From the NCBI GenBank assembly GCA_015499995.1, contig JADNRV010000613.1, positions 1 to 22,064 on the forward strand: DNA of 22,064 nucleotides, in the 5' to 3' direction. Source of the DNA: Flammula alnicola. Lineage: Eukaryota > Basidiomycota > Agaricomycetes > Agaricales > Strophariaceae. Both the position numbers and the translations under genes were made by a program. Below, in pieces: positions 1 to 9,634 of this stretch (within the stretch, counting starts at the first letter, position 1; each line of letters starts with the position of its first letter). The notes beneath the pieces were generated by a model. The model did no database searches, was not told where the DNA came from, and saw only the letters and a program-made list of their open reading frames with translations.

Positions 1-1394
1 CAGTTTTGCAGACATGAGATAAGGTGAAATTAACGCACATCAGAAAGATACACGACCAAGTTGATAAGTGCGACAACTGAAGTGATAAGACCGGTTTGGA
101 TTGTAACTGGAGCGAATGTTTAATTGACTGGAAAAAGGTAGGCTTTGGCACACTTACGTCGAATGATACGATCGACCAACATGTCAGAGCGTTCAAATCC
201 GGTCTTGTGCTTGGACTATAAAGCCAAGTACTTAAATTTCTGCATGAATCTTTAAAAAAACACCTAGACTTACTCTGTAATAAAAGGGATGAGTATATTG
301 TCACTTCGGCAATGAAGATTGTGAGGACCACTTACAGGTATGTCACAAGAATCGCGGTAATGAGGATATCTCCCAACACTTCAGATGAAAGCCAAATAAC
401 AATGGTGACCTTAAGCACGTCTCCAGGATCAGTGGAAGAGTTTTAGCGAAACGCCATAGTACGCTCAGTACCTTGGACTTGATCAGATCGATGAAGTGCG
501 GGGCCTTTGCGACTTCCACGGGTGTCAGGATCGCGGTGACTGGATATCCGTGCATCAGTGGAACGCACGAAATAAGGCTTTGGATCCCATACTGACCTCC
601 ACCGGTAATGGCTGTCGCAATAATTATAAGGGGAATATCCAGCTCTTAGTCAAGACGTAGATTCGCCATGCGAAGAATGACTGGACCGCTGTAACGATGA
701 CTCCCTTCAAAAGTAGTCAGAAAATTTAATACCCAAAGAAAAATGCTGTTGGCTTACAGTGATAGCGGGATCTATGTAAATTTGGACACTTCGTGAGCTC
801 TCTTTCTCTCTCTGTTAAAAGACGAAAAATATTTACCCATATCGAACACTGGTGACAGCTCGTTAAATAAACGGATTAAGGGGTAAAGGAGAATATGACG
901 TACGCCATGTAACTTCGTTCAAATAAGCGGGATCATCTGCATTTTATTATCGTTGAGCTTGAAAATACCGTTATTCGTTCCGTTTGTTGACTCACCGAAG
1001 TGGATGATGAGGGCCTTGTACAGGTAAGCAGCACCGCAAGCCGTATTGAAGATGTCGAGCCCGAAAAGAACCGCGACCTAAATTTAAAATACTTGAAGTC
1101 AATGCCGTGAGCCGGATAACTCGAGGAATGGGAGACTTACGAAGATTTTAATCCAAGCCTTGTCTCTGGAATATCCATGTCAGAATGAGAGAATGTATAC
1201 GACAAAGAAGAAAGGATATTGCACTTTTTGAAAGAGGTATAGTACAGGTATACCTGGGTCATCATGACCCCGAGTAGAACGGCATTGAAAGTGAAGCCTA
1301 TGAGGATAGGACCGTGCCTGTAACACGACATTAGACAACGGAATTCGCTTAGCAGACCGTTGACTCAGACTCACGCAATCTCAGCGGGGTTCAT
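1..1394 (-). CDS. DUF6534-type multi-pass membrane protein, 5' part (cut by window edge, one frame break)
   Basis: Basidiomycete DUF6534 family, multi-spanning membrane proteins of unknown function. Exons read on the minus strand: 1394-1375, 1317-1225, 1165-1141, 1077-996, 936-904, 848-837, 771-758, 704-597, 539-472, 409-336, 274, 215-158, 106-39; the next donor (gtgcgt) is at 38-33 and the rest lies outside. The 13 exons give about 219 residues. Family marks: N-terminal GPILIG then VYLYYTSF (TM1), KAWIKIFVAVLFGLD (TM2), KALIIHF, DPAITGVIVTAVQSFFAWR, KHKTGFERSD and RLTIQTGLITS. The start is the ATG at 1394: the short MNPAEIA leader leads straight into the GPILIG helix, as in relatives. Phases agree throughout except exon 704-597, which lacks one base in a run of four G (630-633, plus strand) and then meets a TAA. 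This may be a sequencing error or a real lesion. Confidence 0.82.
274..274 (-). other. Candidate 1-nt micro-exon of the DUF6534 gene
   Basis: The upstream exon ends ...ACATACCT before gtaagtgg (phase 2), and the downstream exon starts TCCAAGCACAAG in phase 0 after ctttatag. One base is missing between them. Midway lies ttattacag-A-gtaagtct: a perfect acceptor and perfect donor around a single A (complement of T274). Using it gives CT-A (Leu) and the expected ...VTYLSKHKTGF. The flanking introns would be 61 nt (275-335) and 58 nt (216-273), normal sizes for this locus. The sites and phases are visible directly; use of the exon is inferred. Confidence 0.6.
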
Positions 1395-3358
1395 GCTGGC
1401 GATGGGTAAATTGGCGGGAACGAAAGGACGGGGACCGACGAAAACCACTGCCCGAGCGGTGGATAGAAATATGAAAGTAAATGCGGACTGATCCTGCTCT
1501 CCGTTTATAAGCCATCTAGTATCTACATCGCAATCTCTTCTGCTTCTATGGCAGATGGGTGATGGTGTTCTATTTTTAGTTTCGCCTTGGAGAAGAACGC
1601 TATGTATATCATTCACCTGTAAATCATCTTGTCATCAACCGACATCATGACTTCAGGTCATGTTTTTTGACACGGAACTTCAGAGAGAAGCAAACTCGTG
1701 CGAGTGGGAGGAGAGGCCTGACTCAGACGCAAACCGGGTCTCTCATATGCACTGAGGCCAATCACTGACATTGACAATGGGTCATTAAGATCACGGCCAC
1801 CTCGGGAGCTTAGCGCGTAGCGCTGGTGAATATGTACTAGGCAAGATAAAACGTGTCTGAGGTTCTCCGACTATTGCCTACAAGTAGGTAACCCTCATCC
1901 TTGGATAGCGGAGAGAACGTACACCATAAAGGAAACAGGAAACTTATGCGCACCATGCGGACATTCACCCATGTTTAAAAATACATAACCAAGTTTCGAA
2001 CCCGGATCCGCAGTCATGTGCTATATCTGCCATAGTATAATTCCATGAGGTCTTGTTTCTATTGACGCCAATTTGCAGCGCTCCAACAGACTTACGTCGA
2101 CAGTGACTGGTGATGGAAATGAGAAAGGTCGTCGCAGCGACTTTCAATTGCATATGTATATCCTTGGTAACATGGGCATGAGGTGAACCGGACCATACAC
2201 TGATATCTTCAGTCCAGGCTGAAACAATCAAGTCATAGTGCAACCTGTCGCTTCTTAGTCTTCATATATCCCCAAAAATATTCGGCACTTTTTGGTGGAA
2301 CTCGTATCATGGCACTTTCGAAAACGCCGCACAAATGGCCTAAAAGTGATTTCAGGTTCTTTTCTTCATGGACTGAGAGTTTCAAATGCAGTAAAGGCTG
2401 GGCAACCTGTCAAAATCTTGTCGTACGTTCGTGGATGGACTCTCTCATATCGAAGTGGCCTCGATGTTTCCTGTGTGCCTTACTATTTATGATCTCCAGG
2501 TCGGGAGTCCAAGCCTTTTATCCTCTCACGAAAGAAGAAATTGGTGTGGCTAAGAAGAGGCATCGATGCGGAAAATATCTCCCTGTCATCCTTTTCTGAG
2601 ATGGTTACGTGGAGACTCGGACACGCTGAACTTGAACCGCACTAGGCTCCTCGCCACTTTCTCTGGCGCGCACCGCGTATTTGCTTTGCTCGCGATGCAA
2701 ATCGGAGTCCTCGCTTCAGCTCACGGTATTTCTCGACAGCGGGACTACTAGCCTGAGATCCAAGCGTATAACTACCGCACTTGATTATCATGATGAAAAG
2801 AAATGTCTTGGAGGATGTGGACATGTTACTTGAGGGAGGCAGCATAGCCAATGATCACGCTTGCTCAATTCAAACTGACCGAGAGTAAAGAAGGCGGAAA
2901 GATTCGAATTCTGTGTCATAATTATGATGCATAATAACTGAGATGCTTTATTCAGTGCCAACACTCCCATCCAATCAACTAATTGTACATGTCTTCGAAT
3001 GGTTGGGACATATAATGATGCGAATTGGGGCGCATCTGACCTAGTTGCTCCCTGTAGCTCAAATTTTCGAGCACGAAGGGGCAATACAATAAATTTAGTT
3101 GACTTTAATTGGAAGCATTTGTACTGCTCCTGCTCAGTCCAACTGTCCAAGTCCTGAACTGAACCTGATATATCGTGCATTGATACATAAGTCTGGTCTT
3201 CTTTTATCTCACAGTTATCATACTTGTGTTCAGCTCTGTCAATGCTCAAGCTGATTACTCGAGTCCATTGGTACAACATAAATTATTTGCTCTGGAACTT
3301 GTCTAAATTTGCAGTTCGTGGAAATTGGCTGGACTTCAAGATACAATACACGTTTATT
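1395..3358. other. Gene-poor stretch, no recognisable gene
   Basis: No protein family recognised on either strand. The first 200 bases are probably the 5' flank of the DUF6534 gene. Open frames here (for example minus 1965-2243, plus 2309-2599) have no motif I know and no convincing splice-supported extension. One longer frame (2788-3279) is listed separately. Confidence 0.5.
2788..3279 (-). CDS. Unassigned 163-codon open frame
   Basis: A continuous minus-strand frame of 163 codons with no recognised domain, no signal peptide and no clear membrane segment except a short hydrophobic patch (LLCIIIM) near residue 118. Composition is unremarkable and the frame has no conserved-looking motif. It could be a chance opening in this gene-poor stretch or part of an exon of an unknown gene. 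It is listed only because it is the longest unexplained minus-strand frame between 1.4 and 8.3 kb. Confidence 0.15.
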   Translation of the reverse strand: MLYQWTRVISLSIDRAEHKYDNCEIKEDQTYVSMHDISGSVQDLDSWTEQEQYKCFQLKSTKFIVLPLRARKFELQGATRSDAPQFASLYVPTIRRHVQLVDWMGVLALNKASQLLCIIIMTQNSNLSAFFTLGQFELSKRDHWLCCLPQVTCPHPPRHFFSS

Positions 3359-3568
3359 TTAATTTACGCCCCACGCAGTCGGCCATCGCCGAGCTTCTTG
3401 GGTCGCCTCAAATATCTTCAGCTCAACGGTGGTCATCTTCTCAGTCTTCTCCTTCTTAAAGCTTATCAATCGCGCTTCTCTTTGACGGCGATGAGCCATG
3501 GGTGCTCGGGCTTGTTGGATATGGTCCCAGGTCTTGCTCGCGACAATGATTTTCGCTGATCCCATCAT
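3359..3568 (-). CDS. Unassigned 69-codon, basic, protein-like frame
   Basis: A short minus-strand frame rich in Lys, Arg and Glu (…FKKEKTEKMTTVELKIF…EARRW…), which reads like a charged helical protein segment rather than random translation. An AATAAA hexamer follows its stop almost directly on the minus strand (3356-3351), which would suit a terminal exon. I do not recognise a family and found no certain upstream exon. It may be a remnant of a longer gene or chance. Confidence 0.22.
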   Translation of the reverse strand: MMGSAKIIVASKTWDHIQQARAPMAHRRQREARLISFKKEKTEKMTTVELKIFEATQEARRWPTAWGVN

Positions 3569-3673
3569 TCAACGAACTTAGCGCTCGGTGAGCAACTCAC
3601 ACTTATCGGGCTTAAAAGGTCTGGAAGAATTTAGAGATAAGATGGAGCCACGCTGACTGCCGGGACTGGGAAG

Positions 3674-3711
3674 CCTAACTAGTACTAGTATTCCTAACTA
3701 GTACTAGTATT
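3674..3711. repeat. Perfect 2 x 19 bp tandem duplication containing a palindrome
   Basis: The unit CCTAACTAGTACTAGTATT occurs twice head to tail (3674-3692 and 3693-3711) with no mismatch. Each unit holds the 12-bp palindrome ACTAGTACTAGT. No coding frame crosses it in a meaningful way. It could be slippage, a footprint of element excision, or a protein-binding site. Confidence 0.9.
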
Positions 3712-4618
3712 ACTCCCACATGTCAATTTTTAATCGTGCAACACTGGGATGAGCCATGGTTGGCCAGGCATTACATTTGCATGAAAAACGACACGGTGGT
3801 TCGCCTACCGCCCTTTCGGGTCATGTATGGGATCAGAAGTACTAAAATAAACGGCCTACAGTAGTGAGGAAGCAAGTTCAATCAAAAACCGCAAGAGACC
3901 TTGCCGGTATCGACAATGATGGATGATAGATGGTATTCGTTCTCAAAACAGGGAGATCGCGCTATGATATGATCGACCTTGGATCGACCAGTAATATATA
4001 TTGGGATGCTTCTCGGGGCCTGTGCCTTTTGCGTACACGAATAGCGGAGAATGCGGGTTGCCTTGCTACTCACTCAAGCTTAAAACGTGCGGGATTCTGG
4101 ATAGCCATTGATCAACACCAAAGATGGATCCAAAGGAAATCGATTGACAGGAAGACATATAAAATTAGAGTGCTATGGAAGTCTGCGACTAAGCCGGATC
4201 CATTTAAGGCTCTAAGCCACGTCCTATTCCCAGCCTTCAATTAACATCATCTGCGAGAGCCTTTGATCATTAAGCTTGCCTTGGCACTTACTGCCGTACG
4301 TCGCAGTTCGGGAAGCAGGAGAACTCGACGAAGGCCGAAGAGATACCATCATATTTCTTGGTCAATAGCCTGTCAATAGGCAGACTTGCCAGGCAAAGGA
4401 CGGTTATACCAATGAGAATTCATGAAAGCACAAATAGAAGGTGTTTAAGTCTTGGGTACTAATAGAAAAACCACTCACTCACTACAGAGACCAGGAATGC
4501 AAATGTCCGATTTGAAAGTCTTTTCCCGGGCGCCAGAGAGCAAAGGCCCACCTCAATGGCTGCGACCCGCGGGCATTATGAAGGCAATATCGGAGCTAGA
4601 TTAATCTAAAAATTTCAG
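3712..4618. other. Stretch before the GNAT fragment, no recognised N-terminal half
   Basis: This is where the first half of the acetyltransferase would be expected. Translating the region in all plus frames, I do not see the usual N-terminal strand-helix pattern. The plus frame 3930-4244 (104 codons) has no recognised motif. Around 4500-4596 there is an ATG-led run without stops that reaches toward the intron before 4619, but it does not resemble a GNAT N-terminus. Confidence 0.4.
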
Positions 4619-4944
4619 GGCATACATTGTTATGGACAGGTATCATTGTTGCCCCGGATTTTCATGGAAAGCACATCGCCACGGAAGTGTTCTATGTGCT
4701 ATTGCGATACATCTTCGAGGAACAAAAAATGCATAGAACGACGTTCGAAACTGGAGCTGATAACGTGCCCATGCAGCGATGGTTGGAACAGGTTGCAGGA
4801 GCGAGATTGGAGGCGGAAAGAAAGGAGGCTTGGAAGCAGGTTGATGGAACCTTCGCGGATGTAAAAGGATATGCGATCTTAGATTGGGAATGGAGGGATC
4901 ATGTCAAATCAAGACTTGAAAGACGTTTGGGAGGAATCGCCTGA
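4619..4944 (+). pseudogene. GNAT-family N-acetyltransferase, C-terminal half only
   Basis: GNAT proteins transfer the acetyl group of acetyl-CoA to an amine. The segment begins just after a good acceptor (aatttcag, ending 4618) in the middle of a codon and runs about 107 residues to TGA 4942-4944. Visible marks: strand GIIVAP, the cofactor loop DFHGKHIATE (variant of Q/R-x-x-G-x-G/A), helix VFYVLLRYIFEE, then MHRTTFETGADNVPMQRWLE and the end AILDWEW. This order matches fungal GNATs of the RimJ/RimL-like type. There is no ATG in the right place: the first in-frame Met comes well inside, so an upstream exon is required, and I could not find one. Either the 5' exons are too diverged to see, or this is a truncated relic. 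The second Gly of the loop is replaced (GKHIA), which is unusual. Confidence 0.7.
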
Positions 4945-6315
4945 ACAAATTAGATACTGATTTTCCAACACTCTTCCCTGCGATCAATTGCAATGCCTAG
5001 TCAGTGATGTCTCTCCTCTGCTCATGTGGTAGATTCGACCAGCATTTTCAAAATATTGCTGGGCCGACTACTATTATGTTATTCAAGTTGGGAAGATTTG
5101 CAAAGCACGCAATTATGCGCTTGTCAATTCGAGTGCAGACTGAGCAGAAGATGTGCACCATGCAGTTCTGATGGTACAAAATGATATGAAAGGGCAATCC
5201 TGATTGTCCCAGCGACCAACTGTCAATCTCTTGAGAAAGCAAGCATGGCATGGACCCATATGTCGCACGGCCAAAAGAGGAAAAGCTAAAAATAGCCAGG
5301 CTCGGCATTGTACCCGCCAAGCCGAGCCGAATGGGCGCCTCACATTTCAAAACACAATTCTAAATTGCGCTTACTTGCGCCGTCTGCACATACAGGCTTC
5401 GTCACATCAATTTGGTTGTATTTCTGGTAAATCATGGACGGATTACCTAAACCAACTTGTTTTACTGAGCGGCGGCAAAGTGATTAATCCATTCAGCCAT
5501 ATATGATCCAAGGCAGTTGTGTTTAGATACATTGCCATAACTTCAGATAAAGGACACTGACAGACGCTGTGGGGTTTCTTACATTGCAAGGCGGCGGTGG
5601 AATACAGTCCGCCGCAACATATGCTTGCCATGGGAGATGCTTGTAAACCACTCATGGAAATGATTGTCCATTTATTGTGTGTTCGAATCATTTAAATGGA
5701 GGCACATGGACGATTGGCAGTAGTGCTGTTGGGAACATGAAAGTGGCTGGTCATTCTTCTTTTGTCACCGATAACCTACACCGCCATGCACCGACGTGAG
5801 GATCTTCTGGCTGGAACATCATAATATTCCTCGACTCACGTCGAGGACAGGTCAAAGGTCCGTACCAGCAATTGCATCCTTTAATACGCAGGAGCCTTCA
5901 GAAAGCATTAATGTGGTAGCCGGTGACAGCATTCTGATTATGGCAGGAGTTTGGTGAGCGGTCTTCATTAGAATCCAGCTCTGTGCGCGCTTTGCAATAA
6001 AAGTTGACACATATGATTCGGAGGCCGGGGCGAAGCTTGGGCTTTGTTGAGCGTGCGAGAAAGACAGAATTTTCTATCCACCAGTCCAACATACTAATGG
6101 AGAATGACATCTCGAAGCGTACAGTGGAGTCCTTATAGACTATAATTATTGGCCTGCCTCCTCCATAGGAAAAATCAAAGGAGGCCGGCCGAACACGTTG
6201 TCCTTGGGATGCTGCTTCTGTACCTTCAAGGGTGTGAGTTCGAAGAACGAGGACGAAGTGGTACCGAGAAAATGAGAAACACGGTAAGTAAAATCCTCCT
6301 CCATACCTGTCGGAC

Positions 6316-6325
6316 GTCACGTGAC
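6316..6325. promoter_or_regulatory. GTCACGTGAC palindrome (E-box, Cbf1/Pho4-type core)
   Basis: A perfect 10-bp palindrome centred on CACGTG (6318-6323). In fungi this core is bound by bHLH factors such as Cbf1 and Pho4, and the flanking GT/AC fits the Cbf1 preference. No recognised gene starts nearby, so its role is unsupported. Confidence 0.3.
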
Positions 6326-6409
6326 TCGGATAGGTAGTCACGGAGCAACAAGTTCAACGCCATCAGTAAATTGTGGAAATTTGTGTAATGCCTTATAAGG
6401 GCAATATCA

Positions 6410-6458
6410 GTGCTGCCATATCATGTCACCGGTATAATTTCCAATCACATGGCAGCAC
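6410..6458. repeat. 10-bp perfect inverted repeat with 29-bp loop, in a region of GCAAT/GCTGCCAT repeats
   Basis: GTGCTGCCAT (6410-6419) and its exact complement ATGGCAGCAC (6449-6458) can form a hairpin. Related words recur nearby: TTGCTGCCATT near 6510, and GGCAAT / GCAATGT words at about 6400, 6469, 6528 and 6608. This could be the decayed remnant of a small foldback or MITE-like element. I see no clear terminal repeats or target-site duplication. Confidence 0.5.
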
Positions 6459-7389
6459 CCGTTACAATGGCAATACATCGACACCCCTCCTTAATATCTT
6501 TGCCGCCATTTTGCTGCCATTCCGATAGCAATGTGTCACTGCTGTAAGGTTGAGAGGGCATTTCAAGGCCTTGTATTGCTAGGTATTTCTGAGTAGCATT
6601 TGTAATGGCAATGTAACACTATTCCATCGGTTTAATATAGTGCTTGCGTCGCTTCGAGAATACGGTAGCAGGTTTCAAATCTGATTTATTTCAATACTAC
6701 TGATACAATACTGGAGAGTAGACTCTACAGAACGGACACTGCTATGAATGTGATTGGAGCGGTAAATAAGAAAATGAGACTTGACAATGTACCGGAGATG
6801 CAACACCCAAATTCCAGCTTCAAGATATGACAAGCTTGTACTTGAAGATGACTCGATGACATGGCAGCGCGTGGCTCGAGCACAAAGGTGACGAGCTTGC
6901 TAGAAACTCGGAAGCTCTAAAATAAACAAGGGTTAGTGAAGGAGATAACAATGATCCAAGAACAAACATACCAATTGCTCGTAAACGAGGCAAGTTGCAA
7001 CGTTTCCGACGACGTGAAAAAAACCGAAGAGCTGCTGACTGCGGCGGTCTAGTGGCAATGAGTGGAAGAGATGTACGCCCGTCAGCGCCATCTCCACCAT
7101 CCATGAACCAAACCAATGTCGGAGTTGGGCTTGGGGCGCTCGTCAGCGTCCCAAGCCCAACAACGACATGGGAGGAGAGACAGGCAGGATCAGAAGTACT
7201 CTGGTTCTTTTCCTATAGGTTTTTCGCATTAGAAGGAGTGACCTTGGGGGAGAGCAGCAGCAGGCCGAGGAGGGGAGTGAGAACATATTGGTGGGAGGGA
7301 AAGATGCAAGCAACGATTCCGAAGTTCAACCCACATCAATTTCCTTTTCCGACCGTTGAATGCGTTCACATGATCTCCGGCTTAACGCG

Positions 7390-7417
7390 TTCCGTTCTTT
7401 TCCGTTCTGTTCCGTTG
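7390..7417. repeat. Imperfect 10-bp tandem repeat, TTCCGTTCTK x 2.8
   Basis: Three head-to-tail copies of a TTCCGTTC-type unit (7390, 7400, 7410), the third partial and with one change. A small pyrimidine-rich microsatellite outside any recognised gene. Confidence 0.8.
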
Positions 7418-7577
7418 TCGATGTGCCTGTCCCTCAATAATTCTCTAAGTCCCTCTTACGACTTGAGAAATATTCTTGCAAGAGGTTTGAAGGGTCCGAG
7501 TCTGGATGAGTTCTGAGGACTTGGAGTAATTTAACTTCTGTTTCATTCCCGACTCGATTCTTAAGTCCGCGACTCAA

Positions 7578-7597
7578 CATTCAGTAACATTCAGTAA
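7578..7597. repeat. Perfect 2 x 10 bp tandem duplication CATTCAGTAA
   Basis: Two exact adjacent copies at 7578-7587 and 7588-7597. It ends exactly where the open frame 7598-7945 begins, because the second copy supplies the TAA that closes that frame upstream. Confidence 0.85.
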
Positions 7598-7945
7598 CCT
7601 ACTCCAAGCAGCACTGCCGCCTGGCTCTGCAATAGAATAAGGCAGAAGCATGATGCCCGGGTTGACTTCATATCCGCTGGCAGTCGTGAGTTTACAGACT
7701 TACGGGGAGAAATAGTTCTGACCTCACTCGGAGCGCGACTCGGATGTCTAGTCCATAAATGGATCACCGAAGGCTTTCTTCAAGTTGGCGAGATTCAAAG
7801 AGGTTATACCCAACCTGAAATACTGATTAGCAAGTTACAATCCTCTGGCAATTATGAAAACTTCATTATAAATTTTAATCATACTGATGAGCATTTACAT
7901 GACCCCCGAAATGCTGGTACTACTTTTGCAACTGAGTATAATTAA
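7598..7945 (+). other. Open frame of about 115 codons without ATG start
   Basis: Reading in the frame that contains GAC TTC ATA TCC (7665 on), there is no stop from 7598 to TAA 7943-7945. The translation reads like real protein (…DLRGEIVLTSLGARLG…KWITEGFLQVGEIQRGYTQPEILISK…). There is no ATG in frame, so it would have to be an internal or terminal exon. I do not recognise it. Base composition turns AT-rich toward the end. Confidence 0.2.
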
Positions 7946-8340
7946 TGTCTAATAATGATCACTCGCTCATAACCTTCATATCATTCTGAGAGAGGCAATA
8001 TATTGATCTATAAGATTTACATGAGCTTACAAAAATCTGACCAGAATATTACATTCCGATAACGTCTCGACCATATCGGCAACCAAGATATAATGCCATA
8101 TCTGGTGTTGTCAGAAGTCGCAACACTGCCACCGGGTTGTCGGAGCCACAACCACATACCAACTTTTCCACGATTTACTGATGGCGCGTTTGAACTTGAA
8201 CAGACTTGAACTCGAAGCTCATGTACACCACCCCATTCATAATTCTGCACAACTCACTTTTGAGTATCAGTATGCTTTCTACCTACGCGTTTTAAGGCAA
8301 ACCCACGTTCCAAAGGATTGTTATCGAGTGTTGATCAATC

Positions 8341-9634
8341 CTAAGCACAATGTGCAAGCCAGTACTCCCGCACAGTCTGTCCCTTCTTCCATTCCTCTTC
8401 CATACCAGCCATGTATTGACAAATGCTCAGAAACCCTTCCAGCCATTCGAGCTCTTGATTCGAAGCGGCTTGCAAGGCTTCTGTTAAATCAACTCCCGCG
8501 ACCTTCGCAATGTTCTGCGAAGCCCAAAAACAAGGCTGATTTGATCCACCCCCTATTTTTGTCTCCTTGGCCGAGTATATCGTGTAAAGGGTTCGAGGGA
8601 GCGCGTCGGACTCCGTTTTATTGACTTTTACATCGCGAGAGTAGATTGACGGTAAACCTTCGATAACCAGCTTGATCTGGCTAGGATATTCGTGGGCGCT
8701 GTTCTTGCTTGGTGTATCGGCGAAGATAGGTGGGAATCGTTTCATTGTCTTCAGGAACAACCTCAAGAGCCTGAATATAAGTATGTCAATACATTTCTCC
8801 ACTTATAAATTACTAAAGTAACTGGGCAGGTAGTCTCACCGATCATAGGGAACCAGGAAGAACTGGCAATACTTATGCGAATACAGTTCGTGCGAAGTAT
8901 TTCCCTGACAATATCTGCCGACGCTGCATCTGTTCGGAGAGCTGGAGGAGCCTGTCGACGATATGCTTCTCGTTATGTCGACGCTCTTGTGACAAGTCAC
9001 CACGTGTTCGCAGTGCGCCAGGATATCTCTCGATGAGCTCTGCCATTCGCTTCAGCTGTGCGGACTTCACTGCATTCAAATTGGCTTCTGCCGCGTCAAG
9101 CATTTCAAATATTTCTTGGAGACCCGATCCACTTTCCGTCACCCAAAACCATTTCGGGGGGATAGGCTGAGGTGCGTATGCTTGCAATAAAGGGAACAAC
9201 GGCTCATACTTTTCCAGGCATTCCATTATGGCTGCATTAAGGACGGCAACGATGTTAACAGGCGGTCTTAATCGACCAAAGGCAACTGCGTCATGATCGA
9301 GTTGGGGTAGTTCTGGATGAGGTTGTCTATGGTCCAGGCGACGAATGCGGAGGTAGAGGACGAAATATGCCTTCACCTCTACAAGGAAATCGGCAGAGAA
9401 TATTGCTCCAAGATGGATGTGGGAGCAGATGCAATGATCGATGTAGGGAACCTCGTGGTTGCTGATCAACTCCAGGAGTTTAACGATAGGTAGATCGCCG
9501 ATGATTTCGTGCACCAACTCGGGGGGTAGTTTGGCCACTTGCAAAGCGATAATGTGGTATCGGTTGGGTTTAGTCATGCTAAAGGAGTTTGACTGAAGCA
9601 AGGATGTGTGCCGAGCTCTGGGCCTGGGCTTCAT
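8341..9634 (-). CDS. F-box-like protein, with one apparent frame break
   Basis: Probable substrate adaptor of an SCF-type ubiquitin ligase. The first exon (9634 to about 8875) encodes 253 residues. An F-box-like segment lies at about residues 34-60 (KLPPELVHEIIGDLPIVKLLELIS); the rest is mostly helical with no domain I know. An alternative start is Met20 (MTKPN). The frame meets TAA just after …FARTVFA, yet shifting by one base continues as KYCQFFLVPYD, whose Tyr-Asp-Arg junction splices cleanly (donor gtgag at 8839, acceptor before 8770) to RLLRLFLKTMKRFPP and runs to TAG 8341-8343. So the second exon belongs to this gene and a single extra base sits near 8874. A 22-nt GT-AG 'intron' would also restore frame but is implausibly short. 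It is divergent from the SDR gene, 111 bp away. Confidence 0.55.

Larger units (their letters stand above)
4945..8340. other. Gene-poor stretch with short repeats and unassigned frames
   Basis: No protein family recognised on either strand. Unassigned frames include minus 5443-5691 (several Cys), minus 5898-6341 (147 codons), plus 6995-7516 (173 codons) and plus 7598-7945. Minus 6897-6950 has intron-like ends (gtatgt ... ttattttag), but joining the flanks gives a stop after few codons. Palindromes and repeats inside are listed separately. No transposase, integrase or reverse-transcriptase motif was seen. Confidence 0.5.

Noticed and set aside
1965..2040. A T-loop-like GGGTTCGAAAC on the minus strand suggesting a tRNA
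   Set aside because: The T-stem needs two G-T pairs and no acceptor stem, D-arm or anticodon arm can be drawn at the right distances.
5443..5691. Cysteine-containing minus frame resembling a CFEM-type secreted protein
   Set aside because: Cys count and spacing do not fit CFEM, there is no signal peptide, and no splice-supported extension is seen.
6897..7116. Minus-strand frame with a good-looking 54-nt intron
   Set aside because: Splicing at those ends leads to a stop within a few codons, and neither half resembles a known protein.
1395..8340. A transposable element filling the gene-poor 7 kb
   Set aside because: No reverse transcriptase, integrase, transposase or helicase motif, no long terminal repeats and no long terminal inverted repeats were seen.
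8852..8876. A 22-nt GT-AG intron to explain the F-box gene frame break
   Set aside because: Far shorter than any other intron here (45-75 nt); a one-base indel is simpler. Kept as a check in the findings.
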